Below, piece by piece: positions 7,929 through 17,723 of a stretch of DNA of 64,000 nt. The translations under genes and the position numbers were made by a program. The notes beneath the pieces are model-generated. The model searched no databases and was not told the origin of the DNA. It was given only the letters and a program-made list of their open reading frames with translations. The DNA comes from Puniceibacterium sp. IMCC21224 (GTDB lineage Bacteria; Pseudomonadota; Alphaproteobacteria; Rhodobacterales; Rhodobacteraceae), in NCBI RefSeq assembly GCF_001038505.1, contig NZ_LDPY01000001.1, forward strand, positions 868,001-932,000, read 5' to 3'. The first letter of the stretch is position 1. Each line of letters begins with the position of its first letter.

Positions 7929-10338
7929 AAAGCGCGTTTCTGTCCGACTTGCCGCAGTCGGCGGCCGACAGGTGCGCGCCGAGCTGGAAGGTGTCGGTGA
8001 AGCCGGGGCGCGCGGGTTCGGGCGGCTCAGCCGGGAGATGGAGGCGGCCAACACCCGGCTTGCGGCGTTTTCCCGCCGTGTCGGAGTGGCTGCCGCTGCC
8101 GCCGTGGCCGCCGCCGCCGCCGCTGGCGTGGCCATGGTCCGCTCGGGGCTTCAAACCGTCGACGCGCAGGCCAAGCTCGCGCAGTCGCTTGGCACGACGG
8201 TCGCCTCGATCCAGACCCTCGAACGTGCGGGTGAGCTGGCCGGTGTTTCCATGTCGGGCATCGAGCAGGCGACGAAGGATCTGACTCGCCGCCTCAGCCA
8301 GGCCGCCGCCGGGACCGGACCCGCTGCCGATGCGCTGGAGCGGCTGGGGCTATCGGCTGCCGACCTGATTTCCCTGCCTCTGGATCAGCGAGTGGGGGCG
8401 ATCAACGCCTCCATCGAAAGCTTCGTGCCCGCCGCCGAACGCGCCGCCGTCGCGGGCCAGCTTTTCGGTGAGGAAGGCTCCATCGCCATGTCGCGTATCG
8501 ACACCGCGACGCTGCGCCAGGCGACGGAGGACGTCCTCGCTTTCGGCGTTGTCGTCTCGGAGCAGGACGCCGACCAGATCGAGCGGACGAACGATGCAAT
8601 CTCGCGGCTTGGCCTGATCTGGCGTGGCCTGTCGAACCAACTGGCCGTCGCTGCGGCCCCTGCGCTGGAAGCGGTCGCCAACGCGATGGCGGCCGTAGCA
8701 AGCCGCACCGGGCCGCTCGGTATCGCGATCCGGGGCCTCTTCGACAATATCGGCCGTCTGACCACCTATGCCGCCACTTTTGTGGCTTTTCTTGCAGGGC
8801 GTTGGGTCGCCGGGATGGCGGTTGCAGCGCTGTCGGTCCGTGGGCTCGCCACGGCGCTGGTCCTGTTGCGCGGCGCGCTGATCCGCACCGGCATCGGGGC
8901 GTTGATCGTTGGCGCGGGCGAACTTGTCTACCAGTTCACCCGGCTTGTGTCGGGTGCGGGCGGCTTCGGCGAAGCAATGTCGCTCCTGAAGGACCTCGCC
9001 GTCGAGGTCTGGGACCGCATCAAGATGGGGTCAGCAGCGGCGGGCGCTGCGGCCACGGCGATGTTCTTCGATCTGAAGGCCGATGCCGCCTCCGGAATGC
9101 AGAGCGCCATCGAGAGTGTCGTGGCTTTTGGCAACACATCCGCGAACACGTTTGAGGGGGCCTATGAGGCGATCAAGGCGATCTGGGGCATGCTGCCAGC
9201 CGCCATCGGTGATCTGGCGTTTCAGGCGGCGAACAGCCTGATCGACGGCGTCGAGGCGATGCTGAACGGCGTCGTCTCGCGGATCAACACGTTCATCGGC
9301 GGGATCAACCAGGGGCTAGAGGCGCTCGGCTCCGAACGGCGCATCTCGATCATCCCTGATCTTGAGCTGGGTCAGATCGAGAACCGCTTTGAGGGTGCTG
9401 CGACAGCCGCGACCACCGCCGCACAATCCGCGTTTGGCCGTGCTTTCGAGACCAACCCGCTCACGGCACCCGATCTTGGGCTCAGTCAAGCGGCCAGTTC
9501 TGCACTTGCCACCGCAAATACCTATCGTGGTGCCGCGCGCGATCTGGCCGAGGGCGCGCGCGCGCCGCTCGCCAGTTGGCAGGCGTTGCGCGATGCGGTG
9601 CGGGGCAGCGATGAAGGTGGCGCGGACGCGCTCACCGAGGCGACCAACGCAGCTGACCGCTTTGAGACAGCCCTTGGTGATGCCGGACGCGCCGCTGCCG
9701 GTGCGGGCGCAGCGGTCGGCGCTGCAGCGGCCGCTGCCGAACCCGACACCGACGTTGCAGTTTCCGGCTGGCAGGCGGTCACCGCAGCGCTCAGCGACTA
9801 TGCCAGCAAGGCGCGCGAAATTGGCGGGGACATCGGTCAGAGCCTCGTCAGCGCGTTCCAGTCGGCTGAGAACGCCGTGGCTACGTTCGTGAAGACCGGC
9901 AAGCTGGATTTCCGCGATCTGGTCACCTCGCTGCTGGCCGATCTTGCCAAACTGGCAGCGCGACGGTTCATCCTGGGGCCGATCGCCAACGCGCTCTCTG
10001 GCGCGCTTGGGGGAGCGGGCGGGATTTTCGCGAACATCTTGCATGCAGGCGGCATGGTTGGTGCCTCCGCGCCAGGCCGGATGGTCCCGGCGATGGCGTT
10101 CGCGGCCGCCCCTCGCATGCATTCCGGCGGCGTTGCCGGTCTGCGCCACGATGAAGTCCCGGCCATCTTGCAACGCGGCGAGCGCGTGCTGTCGCGGCGG
10201 GAGGCGCAGGGTTACTCCGCAGGCGGCGGCGTCAATGTCACCATCATGGCGCGTGACGCCGAGAGCTTCCGGCAATCCCGCACGCAGGTCGCGGCCGACA
10301 TCGCTCGCGCGGTGTCGCTCGGGCGAAGGGGCATGTGA
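7921..10338 (+). CDS. Tail tape measure protein
   Basis: An 805-residue protein that sets tail length and carries DNA-ejection functions. The N-terminus (VRLAAVGGRQVRAELEGVGEAGARGF) and long Ala-rich helices with few aromatics are typical, as are two hydrophobic stretches (near residues 57-80 and 280-330) and a C-terminal domain with LHAGGMVG...HSGGVAGLRHDEVPAILQRGERVLSRRE, the hallmark ending of lambda-type tape measures. It is encoded directly after the chaperones and overlaps the next gene in ATGA. Confidence 0.92.
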   Translation: MAEKRVSVRLAAVGGRQVRAELEGVGEAGARGFGRLSREMEAANTRLAAFSRRVGVAAAAAVAAAAAAGVAMVRSGLQTVDAQAKLAQSLGTTVASIQTLERAGELAGVSMSGIEQATKDLTRRLSQAAAGTGPAADALERLGLSAADLISLPLDQRVGAINASIESFVPAAERAAVAGQLFGEEGSIAMSRIDTATLRQATEDVLAFGVVVSEQDADQIERTNDAISRLGLIWRGLSNQLAVAAAPALEAVANAMAAVASRTGPLGIAIRGLFDNIGRLTTYAATFVAFLAGRWVAGMAVAALSVRGLATALVLLRGALIRTGIGALIVGAGELVYQFTRLVSGAGGFGEAMSLLKDLAVEVWDRIKMGSAAAGAAATAMFFDLKADAASGMQSAIESVVAFGNTSANTFEGAYEAIKAIWGMLPAAIGDLAFQAANSLIDGVEAMLNGVVSRINTFIGGINQGLEALGSERRISIIPDLELGQIENRFEGAATAATTAAQSAFGRAFETNPLTAPDLGLSQAASSALATANTYRGAARDLAEGARAPLASWQALRDAVRGSDEGGADALTEATNAADRFETALGDAGRAAAGAGAAVGAAAAAAEPDTDVAVSGWQAVTAALSDYASKAREIGGDIGQSLVSAFQSAENAVATFVKTGKLDFRDLVTSLLADLAKLAARRFILGPIANALSGALGGAGGIFANILHAGGMVGASAPGRMVPAMAFAAAPRMHSGGVAGLRHDEVPAILQRGERVLSRREAQGYSAGGGVNVTIMARDAESFRQSRTQVAADIARAVSLGRRGM

Positions 10339-10964
10339 TGGCGTTTCACGAAGTCCGGTTCCCCGACAATATCAGCCGGGGCGCGCGCGGCGGGCCCGAG
10401 CGGCGGACCCAGATCGTCGAGCTCGCCTCGGGCGACGAGGAACGCAACGCCAGCTGGGCGAACTCCCGTCGGCGCTACGACGTCGCCTATGGCATCCGCC
10501 GCGCCGACGATCTCGCGGCGGTCGTCGCCTTCTTCGAGGCGCGCAACGGCCGCCTGCATGGATTCCGGTTCAAGGACTGGGGCGATCACAAGTCCTGCCT
10601 GCCCTCGGGCGCGCCATCGCCGACCGATCAGGCGATCGGCACCGGCGACGGCACGGCGACCGCCTTCCAGCTGGCCAAGCGCTACGCATCCGGCGCGCAA
10701 TCGTGGTCGCGCGCAATCGCCAAGCCGGTGGCGGGAACCGTGCGCATCGCGCTCGGTGGGGTGGAGCAGCCCTCCGGCTGGTCGGTCGATACGACCGCTG
10801 GCCTCGTCACCTTTAGCTCCGCGCCCGGCGCTGGCGTCGCGATCACGGCGGGCTTCGAATTCGACGTGCCGGTCCGCTTTGATAGCGACGCGCTCGATGT
10901 GACGCACGACATTGAGCGACTGGGCTCGATCACCTCAATCCCACTTCTGGAACTCCGCCGATGA
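10338..10964 (+). CDS. Distal tail protein, GTA gp12-like (DUF2460)
   Basis: A 208-residue protein with ATG overlapping the tape-measure stop. FHEVRFPDNISRGARGGPERRTQIVELASG and the FRFKDWGDHKS block are diagnostic of the DUF2460/TIGR02217 family, the distal tail protein of Rhodobacter capsulatus gene transfer agent and related phages. It forms the ring between tube and hub. Genes 10338-16254 keep the exact GTA order gp12-gp13-gp14-gp15, so the tail tip of this prophage is GTA-like although its head is lambda-like. Confidence 0.92.
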   Translation: MAFHEVRFPDNISRGARGGPERRTQIVELASGDEERNASWANSRRRYDVAYGIRRADDLAAVVAFFEARNGRLHGFRFKDWGDHKSCLPSGAPSPTDQAIGTGDGTATAFQLAKRYASGAQSWSRAIAKPVAGTVRIALGGVEQPSGWSVDTTAGLVTFSSAPGAGVAITAGFEFDVPVRFDSDALDVTHDIERLGSITSIPLLELRR

Positions 10965-11845
10965 AAAGCATCACCCCCGATCTGCAAGCGCATCTGGACG
11001 ACGGGACAACAACGCTAGCGTGGTGCTGGCGCATCCTCCGCGCCGATGGCGCGAGTTTCGGCTTCACCGACCACGACCGGACGCTCAGCTTCGACGGCAC
11101 CGATTTCGAGCCGGAAAGCGGGTTGACGGCGTCAGAGGTCCGCTCTGGCTCCGACCTGTCGGTCGATGCACAGGACGCAGAGGGCGTGCTGACCTCGGAC
11201 CGGATCACTGAGACCGATATCCTCGACGGCCGCTGGGACAACGCGGAGGTCGAGGTCTGGCGTGTGAACTGGGCGGACACCGGCCAGCGCGTGCTGATGC
11301 GTCGGGGCGCTATCGGCCAGATCCGGCGCGGACGACTGGCATTCGTAGCGGAGGTGCGCTCGCTGGCTCATGTGCTTGGCCAAACGGTCGGTCGGACCTT
11401 TCAGGCGACCTGCGACGCAGCCCTTGGAGATGCGCGCTGTGGCGTTGATCTGGAGGATCCTGCTTTCAAAGGCAACGGCACGGTACTCGATGTGCTGCGG
11501 GATCGGGCTTTCACCGCATCGGGGCTCGGCAGTTTTACCTCCGGCTGGTTCACCTTCGGCACGGTCGAATGGACCGGTGGCGCAAAGGTGGGGAGGCAGG
11601 CAGAGATCATCGCACATGACCTGACTGACGGAATCGCAGTGCTGACGCTGCTCGAAGCACCAGTGAGATCTATCGCGGGCGGTGATGCTTTCACCATTCG
11701 CGCAGGCTGCGACAAGCGTATCGAGACCTGCAGCGCCAAGTTCGCCAATACCGCCAATTTCCGGGGCTTCCCGCACATCCCCGGCCAAGATGCGGTGCTG
11801 CGCTACGCCACCAAGGATGGTGGGCATGAGGGGTCCGTGCTTTGA
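10961..11845 (+). CDS. Tail hub protein, GTA gp13-like (DUF2163 plus C-terminal phage_BR0599 domain)
   Basis: A 294-residue protein overlapping the previous gene by 4 bp. It opens with the DUF2163 signature (LQAHLDDGTTTLAWCWRILRADG; GFTDHDRTL). Conserved cysteines occur in CDAALGDARCGVDL and near the end in AGCDKRIETCSAKFANTANFRGFPH, a likely metal or iron-sulphur site. The family (TIGR02218) forms the hub at the tail tip. The cysteines are seen; the cofactor is inference. Confidence 0.92.
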   Translation: MKSITPDLQAHLDDGTTTLAWCWRILRADGASFGFTDHDRTLSFDGTDFEPESGLTASEVRSGSDLSVDAQDAEGVLTSDRITETDILDGRWDNAEVEVWRVNWADTGQRVLMRRGAIGQIRRGRLAFVAEVRSLAHVLGQTVGRTFQATCDAALGDARCGVDLEDPAFKGNGTVLDVLRDRAFTASGLGSFTSGWFTFGTVEWTGGAKVGRQAEIIAHDLTDGIAVLTLLEAPVRSIAGGDAFTIRAGCDKRIETCSAKFANTANFRGFPHIPGQDAVLRYATKDGGHEGSVL

Positions 11846-12276
11846 CCTCCGCTGATCCAGCACGTGTCATCGCCATTGCCCGGTCTTGGCTCGGCACGCC
11901 ATACCACGACCAGGCGAGCCTGCGCGGCGTTGGCTGCGACTGCCTCGGGCTCGCCAGGGGCGTCTGGCGCGAAGTCGTCGGGCCAGAGCCGTTCCCGATC
12001 CCGCACTACAGCCGCGACTGGGGTGAGACCGGGCCGCGTGAGGTTCTTGCGGATGGCGCTCGGCGCATGATGCCGGAGATCGCACCTGCTGACGTCGTTC
12101 CGGGCGCGCTGGTCCTGTTCCGCATGTTGCCCCGCGCCATTGCCAAGCATGTCGGGATCCTCACCGGGCCTGATGCCTTCCTCCACGCCTACGAGCGGCT
12201 CGGCGTGATCGAGGAGCCGCTCACCCCGTCCTGGCGGCGGCGCATCGCCTTCGCCTTTATGTTTCCGCAACGCTGA
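11842..12276 (+). CDS. NlpC/P60 cell-wall peptidase, GTA gp14-like
   Basis: A 144-residue peptidase (TIGR02219 type) starting at TTG within TTGA, so coupled to the hub gene. The catalytic Cys34 lies in GCDCLGLARG, the His103 in AKHVGIL and a third polar residue, His115, in FLHAYERLG. It would cut peptidoglycan cross-links during DNA entry as part of the tail tip. The length and motif spacing are normal for the family, so the enzyme appears intact. Confidence 0.92.
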   Translation: MTSADPARVIAIARSWLGTPYHDQASLRGVGCDCLGLARGVWREVVGPEPFPIPHYSRDWGETGPREVLADGARRMMPEIAPADVVPGALVLFRMLPRAIAKHVGILTGPDAFLHAYERLGVIEEPLTPSWRRRIAFAFMFPQR

Positions 12277-12285
12277 GATTATCCC

Positions 12286-15200
12286 ATGGCTACCCTCGTT
12301 CTCGGTGCCGCTGGTGCTGCCACTGGCGGCAGCATTGGTGGCGCTATCCTCGGCGTCAGTGCAGCCACCATCGGCGGTTTCATCGGCTCCACCATCGGCT
12401 CGGTCGTTGACAGCTGGATCATCTCGGCGCTCGCGCCGACCCAGCGGATCGAAGGCGCGCGGATGGACAATCTGCGCATCACCTCGGCCACGGAAGGTGC
12501 GGTGATCCCACGCCTCTATGGCCGCATGCGGATCGGCGGTAACATCGTCTGGGCGACGGATTTCCGCGAGGAGACAAAGACCACCACGCAAGGCGGCGGC
12601 AAGGGCGGTGGGGGTGGCGGCAAGGTCAAGACGACCGAGTATTTCTACTATGCGAGCTTCGCGGTCGCGCTCTGCGAAGGACCGATCACCGGCATTGGTC
12701 GCATCTGGGCCGATGGCAAGCTGCTGGACACCGCCGGGATCACATGGCGCTGGTATCCGGGCGACGAGAGCCAGACGACCGATCCGTTTATGTCCGCGAA
12801 GATGGGCGCGGCCAATACGCCAGCCTATCGCGGCACGGCATATGTCGTTTTCGAGGACTTGCCGCTCGGCAATTACGGCAACCGCATCCCGCAGCTCTCG
12901 TTCGAAGTGTTCCGCCCGCTGGCCGATCCCGACACCGCCGAGGGGCTAACCCGCGCCGTCACCATGATCCCGGCCTCGGGCGAGTTCACCTATGCGACGC
13001 AGGCGATCCGCAAGACCGACGGTGGCGCGACGCAGGCGGAGAACCTGAACGCGCTGGCCGACTCCACTGACATGGTGGAGGCGCTCAACCGGCTGCAGGC
13101 CATGGCGCCTGCGGTCGAGAGCGTCAGCCTCGTGGTGGCGTGGTTCGGTGACGACCTGCGCGCGGGATCGTGCAAGGTGCGGCCGGGCGTCGAGGTGTCG
13201 GCCAAGTCGACCACGCCCGCCACCTGGTCGGTCAATGGCGTCAGCCGCGCCAGCGCCTTCCTCGTCAGCCGCGACGATCAGGATCGCCCCGTCTATGGCG
13301 GCACGCCGTCGGACTTCGCGGTGGTGCAGGCGATCCAGGAGATGAAGGCGCGTGGGTTGCGCGTCACCTTCTATCCCTTCATCCTGATGGATGTCCCGCC
13401 CGGCAACACGCTGCCGAACCCGTATTCCGACAACGCCGCTGAGACGGGCCAGCCCGCCTTTCCTTGGCGGGGGAGGATCACCTGTTCGCCTGCGGCGGGA
13501 TATGTCGGGAGCGTAGACAAGATCGGTACGGCCGCCACGCAAGTGTCCGCACTGTTCGGCGCGGCGACGCCCGCGAGCTTCAACATCTCAGGTCAATCGG
13601 TTTCGTGGACCGGGTCGTCGGGTGACTGGGGCCTTCGCCGCATGGTGTTGCACTACGCCCATCTCTGTGCGGCGGCAGGCGGGGTCGATGCGTTCCTGAT
13701 CGGAACCGAGATGCCGGGGCTGACGACGATCCGCGCGAACGCATCCTCCTATCCGGCGGTGCAGGCCTATCGGGATCTTCTCGCGGATGTCCGCTCGATC
13801 CTCGGGTCTGGTGTGAGCCTCGGCTATGCGGCCGATTGGTCGGAGTATTTCGGGCACCAGCCGGGCGATGGCAGCGGCGATGTGTTCTTCCATCTCGATC
13901 CGCTCTGGGCCGATCCGGAGATCGATTTCATCGGGATCGACAACTACATGCCGCTCTCGGACTGGCGTGACGGGTTCGAGCACGCCGACGCGCAGGAGGG
14001 CTGGCCCGCGATCTATGACCGGGCCTATTTGCAGGCGAACATTGCGGGCGGCGAAGGCTTCGACTGGTTCTATGCCAGCGCCGTCGATCGTTCGGTGCAG
14101 GTGCGCACGCCGATCACCGATGGCGCGGCGACCAAGCCATGGGTCTTCCGCTACAAGGACTTGCGCGCCTGGTGGTCGAACCCGCATTACGACCGCCAGG
14201 GTGGGCTGGAAAGCGGAACGCCGACGGCATGGGTGCCGCAGTCCAAGCCTGTCTGGTTCACCGAACTTGGCTGCCCGGCCATTGATCGCGGCACCAACCA
14301 GCCGAATGTATTCTTCGACCCGAAGTCGTCCGAGAGTTTCACGCCGCATTTCTCGCGGGGCTGGCGGGACGATGCGATCCAGCGCGCCTATCTCGAAGCG
14401 ACTTATCTCTGGTGGGGCACTCCGACGAACAACCCTGTGTCTTCGGTCTACGGTGACCGCATGGTCCACGTTCCGGAATGCGCCGCCTGGACGTGGGACG
14501 CGCGGCCCTATCCGTTCTTTCCGGCGCTGACCGATGTCTGGACAGACGGCGCGAACTGGCGGCTCGGTCACTGGCTGACCGGACGGCTCGGGGCGGTCTC
14601 ATTGGCCGCGCTCGTCCGGCATCTCTGCCTGCGGGCCGGATTGCCGGAGACCCGGACCGACGTCACCGGCCTGTGGGGCGCAGTCGAAGGCTACGCGATT
14701 GGCGCGCTTGAAAGCCCGCGCGCCTCGATCACCACGCTGTCGCGCCATTTCGGCTTCGACGCTGTCGAAACCGAGGGCGTGATCCGGTTTGTCATGCGGG
14801 GGCGCGCCTCCGTGGCAAACGTAACCCATGACGATCTGGTGGCCGCCCGCGAAGGCGATGTGATCGAACTGACCCGCGCGCAGGAGACCGAACTGCCGCA
14901 GGCTCTGAAATGGCAGGTGGCGCGGGCCGACGAGGATTACGACGCGGCCCTCGTCGAGGCGCGACGCATCACCGTGGACACAACCCGGATTGCCTCGGAA
15001 AGTTTTCCAATGGCAGTCCCGCCAGAGGAAGCCGAACGTCGCTGCCGCCGGGCACTAATGGAAGCCTGGACTGGGCGAGAGACGGCCGCGTTTCGTCTGC
15101 CACCGTCGCGGCTGGCGCTTGATCCGGCGGACGTTGTTACGCTGGAACATGACCAGCGGCACATCCCGCTTCGGTTGGTCTCCATCGCGGATGTCGAGGC

Positions 15201-16254
15201 ACGCGGCATCGAGGCCGTCCGTCAGGATCGGGAAGCCCACGACCTTCCGCCCGGATCGCCAAGACCGTCCTCACTCTCGAAGGCCGTAGTGTTCGGCGCA
15301 CCCGAGGTCGTGCAGCTGGACCTGCCTCAGTTGACTGAGGATCAGCCTGCGCATCGGCCGCTGATCGCCGCCCATGCCATACCATGGCCCGGCGAGATGG
15401 CGGTCTACCGCAGCCCGTCGACGGACGGGTTCGAGTTGCTGACGACATTTGGTGGCCGTGCCCGGATCGGGACGCTGGTCTCGGATTTCTTCGCAGGCCC
15501 GACCTCGCGCTTCGATCTCGGTAATGCGCTGGTGATTGATCTGCTCTCCGGTACGCTGGAAAGCGTCACTGACGTGACGCTGTTCGGCGGGGCCAATGCA
15601 TTAGCCGTGGAAAGCACGCCCGGTACTTTGGAAATCGTGCAGGCGAGCGCAGCCGAGTTGATCGCGCCGGACCGTTATAGGCTGACGCGGCTCCTGCGAG
15701 GACAGCGCGGCACGGAAGCGGCTATGGCCAATCCGGCTCCTGCATGCGCACGGGTCATAGTTCTCGACGAGGCTCTGGCATCTCTACCAATCGCCGAGGC
15801 CGATCTCGGGCTTCCCTGGAACTGGCGCATCGGTCCCGCAAGCCGGTCTGTCAGCGACGAGACCTATGTCGCCGCCTCCTTCACACCGGTTGGCGTGGGT
15901 CTGCGGCCGTTCTCCGTCGCCCATGTCCAGCAGCCGTGGCGTCGCCCCCGCACGCCCGGCGATCTGACCATCCGCTGGACGCGCCGGTCCCGAGCGCTTT
16001 CTGCCGACAGCTGGGGCGCAGTTGAGGTGCCTCTAACCGAGGAACTGGAAGCCTACGAGGTCGAGATCCTCGATGGCAGCACGGTGAAGCGGGTGCTGAG
16101 TGCGCCCACAACAAGCGCGATCTACACGGCCGCCCAGCAAACCACCGATTGGGGCGCGCCGTTCGAGCCCGGCGACACGCTGACAGTTCGCATCTCCCAG
16201 CTCTCCGCCCTGATCGGGCGGGGTGCGGCCAAAACCGTCACGCTCACATTCTGA
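12286..16254 (+). CDS. Host-specificity megatron protein, GTA gp15-like
   Basis: A 1322-residue protein with a glycine-rich hydrophobic N-terminus (residues 1-50, GAAGAATGG...IGGFIGSTIGS), a TIM-barrel glycoside-hydrolase-like region (about 400-750, with DFIGIDNYMPLSDWRDG and VWFTELGCPAIDRGTNQPNVF), a phage-tail_3-like domain (about 800-970) and a C-terminal rcc01698-like domain containing RLTRLLRGQRGTEAAM. This is the megatron of GTA-like tails, joining hub, lysis activity and receptor binding. No frameshift or truncation is seen. The fibre gene follows after 10 bp. Confidence 0.95.
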   Translation: MATLVLGAAGAATGGSIGGAILGVSAATIGGFIGSTIGSVVDSWIISALAPTQRIEGARMDNLRITSATEGAVIPRLYGRMRIGGNIVWATDFREETKTTTQGGGKGGGGGGKVKTTEYFYYASFAVALCEGPITGIGRIWADGKLLDTAGITWRWYPGDESQTTDPFMSAKMGAANTPAYRGTAYVVFEDLPLGNYGNRIPQLSFEVFRPLADPDTAEGLTRAVTMIPASGEFTYATQAIRKTDGGATQAENLNALADSTDMVEALNRLQAMAPAVESVSLVVAWFGDDLRAGSCKVRPGVEVSAKSTTPATWSVNGVSRASAFLVSRDDQDRPVYGGTPSDFAVVQAIQEMKARGLRVTFYPFILMDVPPGNTLPNPYSDNAAETGQPAFPWRGRITCSPAAGYVGSVDKIGTAATQVSALFGAATPASFNISGQSVSWTGSSGDWGLRRMVLHYAHLCAAAGGVDAFLIGTEMPGLTTIRANASSYPAVQAYRDLLADVRSILGSGVSLGYAADWSEYFGHQPGDGSGDVFFHLDPLWADPEIDFIGIDNYMPLSDWRDGFEHADAQEGWPAIYDRAYLQANIAGGEGFDWFYASAVDRSVQVRTPITDGAATKPWVFRYKDLRAWWSNPHYDRQGGLESGTPTAWVPQSKPVWFTELGCPAIDRGTNQPNVFFDPKSSESFTPHFSRGWRDDAIQRAYLEATYLWWGTPTNNPVSSVYGDRMVHVPECAAWTWDARPYPFFPALTDVWTDGANWRLGHWLTGRLGAVSLAALVRHLCLRAGLPETRTDVTGLWGAVEGYAIGALESPRASITTLSRHFGFDAVETEGVIRFVMRGRASVANVTHDDLVAAREGDVIELTRAQETELPQALKWQVARADEDYDAALVEARRITVDTTRIASESFPMAVPPEEAERRCRRALMEAWTGRETAAFRLPPSRLALDPADVVTLEHDQRHIPLRLVSIADVEARGIEAVRQDREAHDLPPGSPRPSSLSKAVVFGAPEVVQLDLPQLTEDQPAHRPLIAAHAIPWPGEMAVYRSPSTDGFELLTTFGGRARIGTLVSDFFAGPTSRFDLGNALVIDLLSGTLESVTDVTLFGGANALAVESTPGTLEIVQASAAELIAPDRYRLTRLLRGQRGTEAAMANPAPACARVIVLDEALASLPIAEADLGLPWNWRIGPASRSVSDETYVAASFTPVGVGLRPFSVAHVQQPWRRPRTPGDLTIRWTRRSRALSADSWGAVEVPLTEELEAYEVEILDGSTVKRVLSAPTTSAIYTAAQQTTDWGAPFEPGDTLTVRISQLSALIGRGAAKTVTLTF

Positions 16255-16264
16255 AGGCCATCTC

Positions 16265-17341
16265 ATGTCCGATGCCACGACCAAACTGCTGCTCCCCTAC
16301 ATTCTGGCGGCGCAGGCCCAGAAGCATGTCACCCACAACGAGTCATTGCGGCTCCTCGACGGGCTCGTGCAGCTCTCCGTTCTCGACCGCGACCTGACCG
16401 CGCCGCCCGGCAGCCCTGCCGATGGCGACCGCCATATCGTGGCGAGCGGCGGGACCAGTCACTGGACGGGGTGGGACGCGAACGTGGCACTATTCACCGA
16501 CGGGGCTTGGCTTCGCCTGCCGCCACGCATCGGCTGGCGCGCATGGGTCGAGGACGAGGCGCTGCTGCTGGTCTACGACGGCGCGGGGTGGATTGGCACG
16601 ACGCCTGCGACGCTGCAAAACCTGTCGCTTCTGGGGTTGGGCACCACCGCTGACGCCGCCAATCCGTTTTCGGCCAAGCTGAACGCTGCGCTCTGGACCG
16701 CGAAGACTGTGGCAGAAGGCGGGACCGGCGATCTTTTCTACACCATGAACAAGGAGGCTGCGGGCGACGACCTCGGTCTGACTTTGCAGACCAACTTCGT
16801 GACAAAGGCACTGGTGGGACTGTTCGGGTCCGACAGGTTCCGGGTCGCGGTCTCGGCCGATGGCAGCACCTTCTTCGACGGTCTGAGCGTCGACAACGCC
16901 AATGGCATCATCGACCAGCCGCAGCTGCCCCGCTTCAAAGCCTGGACCAACTACGACAACTATGTGGGCGTCGGGACCTGGACGAAGATCGGCCTGAACA
17001 ACACCGACTACAATGACCAGGGGGCCTTCGACGTGGCGAACAACCACTTCGTGGCGCCCGTCGACGGTACCTACCTCTTCGGCGCGACGCTGCTTTACAA
17101 GATCAACGCCAGCGCCACGGCCCGCATGCGCGGGCGGCTGGTGCTGAACGGTGCGACAGAAATCCGGGGCTCCTTCGGCGAAATCTCTGCCACCCATGTT
17201 TCGCTGGCCACCGCGATCTGGCTGCAAACCATGGTGCCGCTGACTGCAGGCGACACCGTTGAACTGCAGGGGTATTTCCGGGTCGCGGACGGCTATTTCG
17301 CCGCCGATCACACGTCCTTCTGGGGCTGCAAGGTCGGCTGA
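16265..17341 (+). CDS. Tail fibre/receptor-binding protein: DUF2793 plus C1q-like tip
   Basis: A 358-residue protein with start ATG 16265. The first 130 residues are DUF2793 (LLPYILAAQAQKHVTHNESLRLLDGL, then an SH3-like FTDGAWLRLPPRIGWRAWVEDE), the usual attachment to the tail. The C-terminal 130 residues carry a C1q/TNF-like jelly roll (NNTDYNDQGAFDVANNHFVAPVDGTYLF; GDTVELQGYFRVADGYFAADHTSFWGCKV), likely the trimeric adhesin tip. A decayed copy of the last 65 residues lies at 18793-18991, so the tip has been duplicated and possibly exchanged. Confidence 0.85.
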   Translation: MSDATTKLLLPYILAAQAQKHVTHNESLRLLDGLVQLSVLDRDLTAPPGSPADGDRHIVASGGTSHWTGWDANVALFTDGAWLRLPPRIGWRAWVEDEALLLVYDGAGWIGTTPATLQNLSLLGLGTTADAANPFSAKLNAALWTAKTVAEGGTGDLFYTMNKEAAGDDLGLTLQTNFVTKALVGLFGSDRFRVAVSADGSTFFDGLSVDNANGIIDQPQLPRFKAWTNYDNYVGVGTWTKIGLNNTDYNDQGAFDVANNHFVAPVDGTYLFGATLLYKINASATARMRGRLVLNGATEIRGSFGEISATHVSLATAIWLQTMVPLTAGDTVELQGYFRVADGYFAADHTSFWGCKVG

Positions 17342-17360
17342 TAAGCGGGAGGATTGAACC

Positions 17361-17651
17361 ATGACACCACCCCGATCCGATCAGGGTTTCGTGCGCATGC
17401 CGGACGCCGAGTTCGAGGCCATACTGGCACGCGCTGCCGAGAAAGGTGCCAAGCGCGCGCTCGCCGATGTCGGCCTCGATGGTGAAGAAGCGGCGCTCGA
17501 TATTTGTGACCTGCGATCCCTGCTGGATTGCATCCGGCTGGTGCGCCGCACAGCAATGCAGACCGCTGTCCGCATGATCACCACCGGTGTGATGTTGGCG
17601 CTGCTGGCGGGTATCGCGATCAAGCTCAAGATCTTCGGCGGGGCCCCATAG
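17361..17651 (+). CDS. DUF6127-like membrane protein, holin-like
   Basis: A 96-residue protein with a charged N-terminal half (MPDAEFEAILARAAEKGAKRAL) and one C-terminal transmembrane helix (about 70-90, ITTGVMLALLAGIAI). It precedes the endolysin gene and fits the DUF6127 family found in this place. A holin role is possible from topology and position but unproved. A strong hairpin terminator follows before the endolysin. Confidence 0.65.
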   Translation: MTPPRSDQGFVRMPDAEFEAILARAAEKGAKRALADVGLDGEEAALDICDLRSLLDCIRLVRRTAMQTAVRMITTGVMLALLAGIAIKLKIFGGAP

Positions 17652-17683
17652 CTCCGCCGCATCCCAATCCGTTAGCCCAACCG

Positions 17684-17706
17684 ACCCGCACATGTGGCGG
17701 GTTTTT
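17684..17706 (+). terminator. Rho-independent terminator between holin-like and endolysin genes
   Basis: ACCCGC and GCGGGT pair around a 7-nt loop and are followed by a run of five T. The endolysin ribosome-binding site (GGAGG at 17714) lies only 8 bp after the T-run, so this may be an attenuator that separates late structural from lysis expression. Confidence 0.65.
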
Positions 17707-17723
17707 CGTTTCTGGAGGACACC

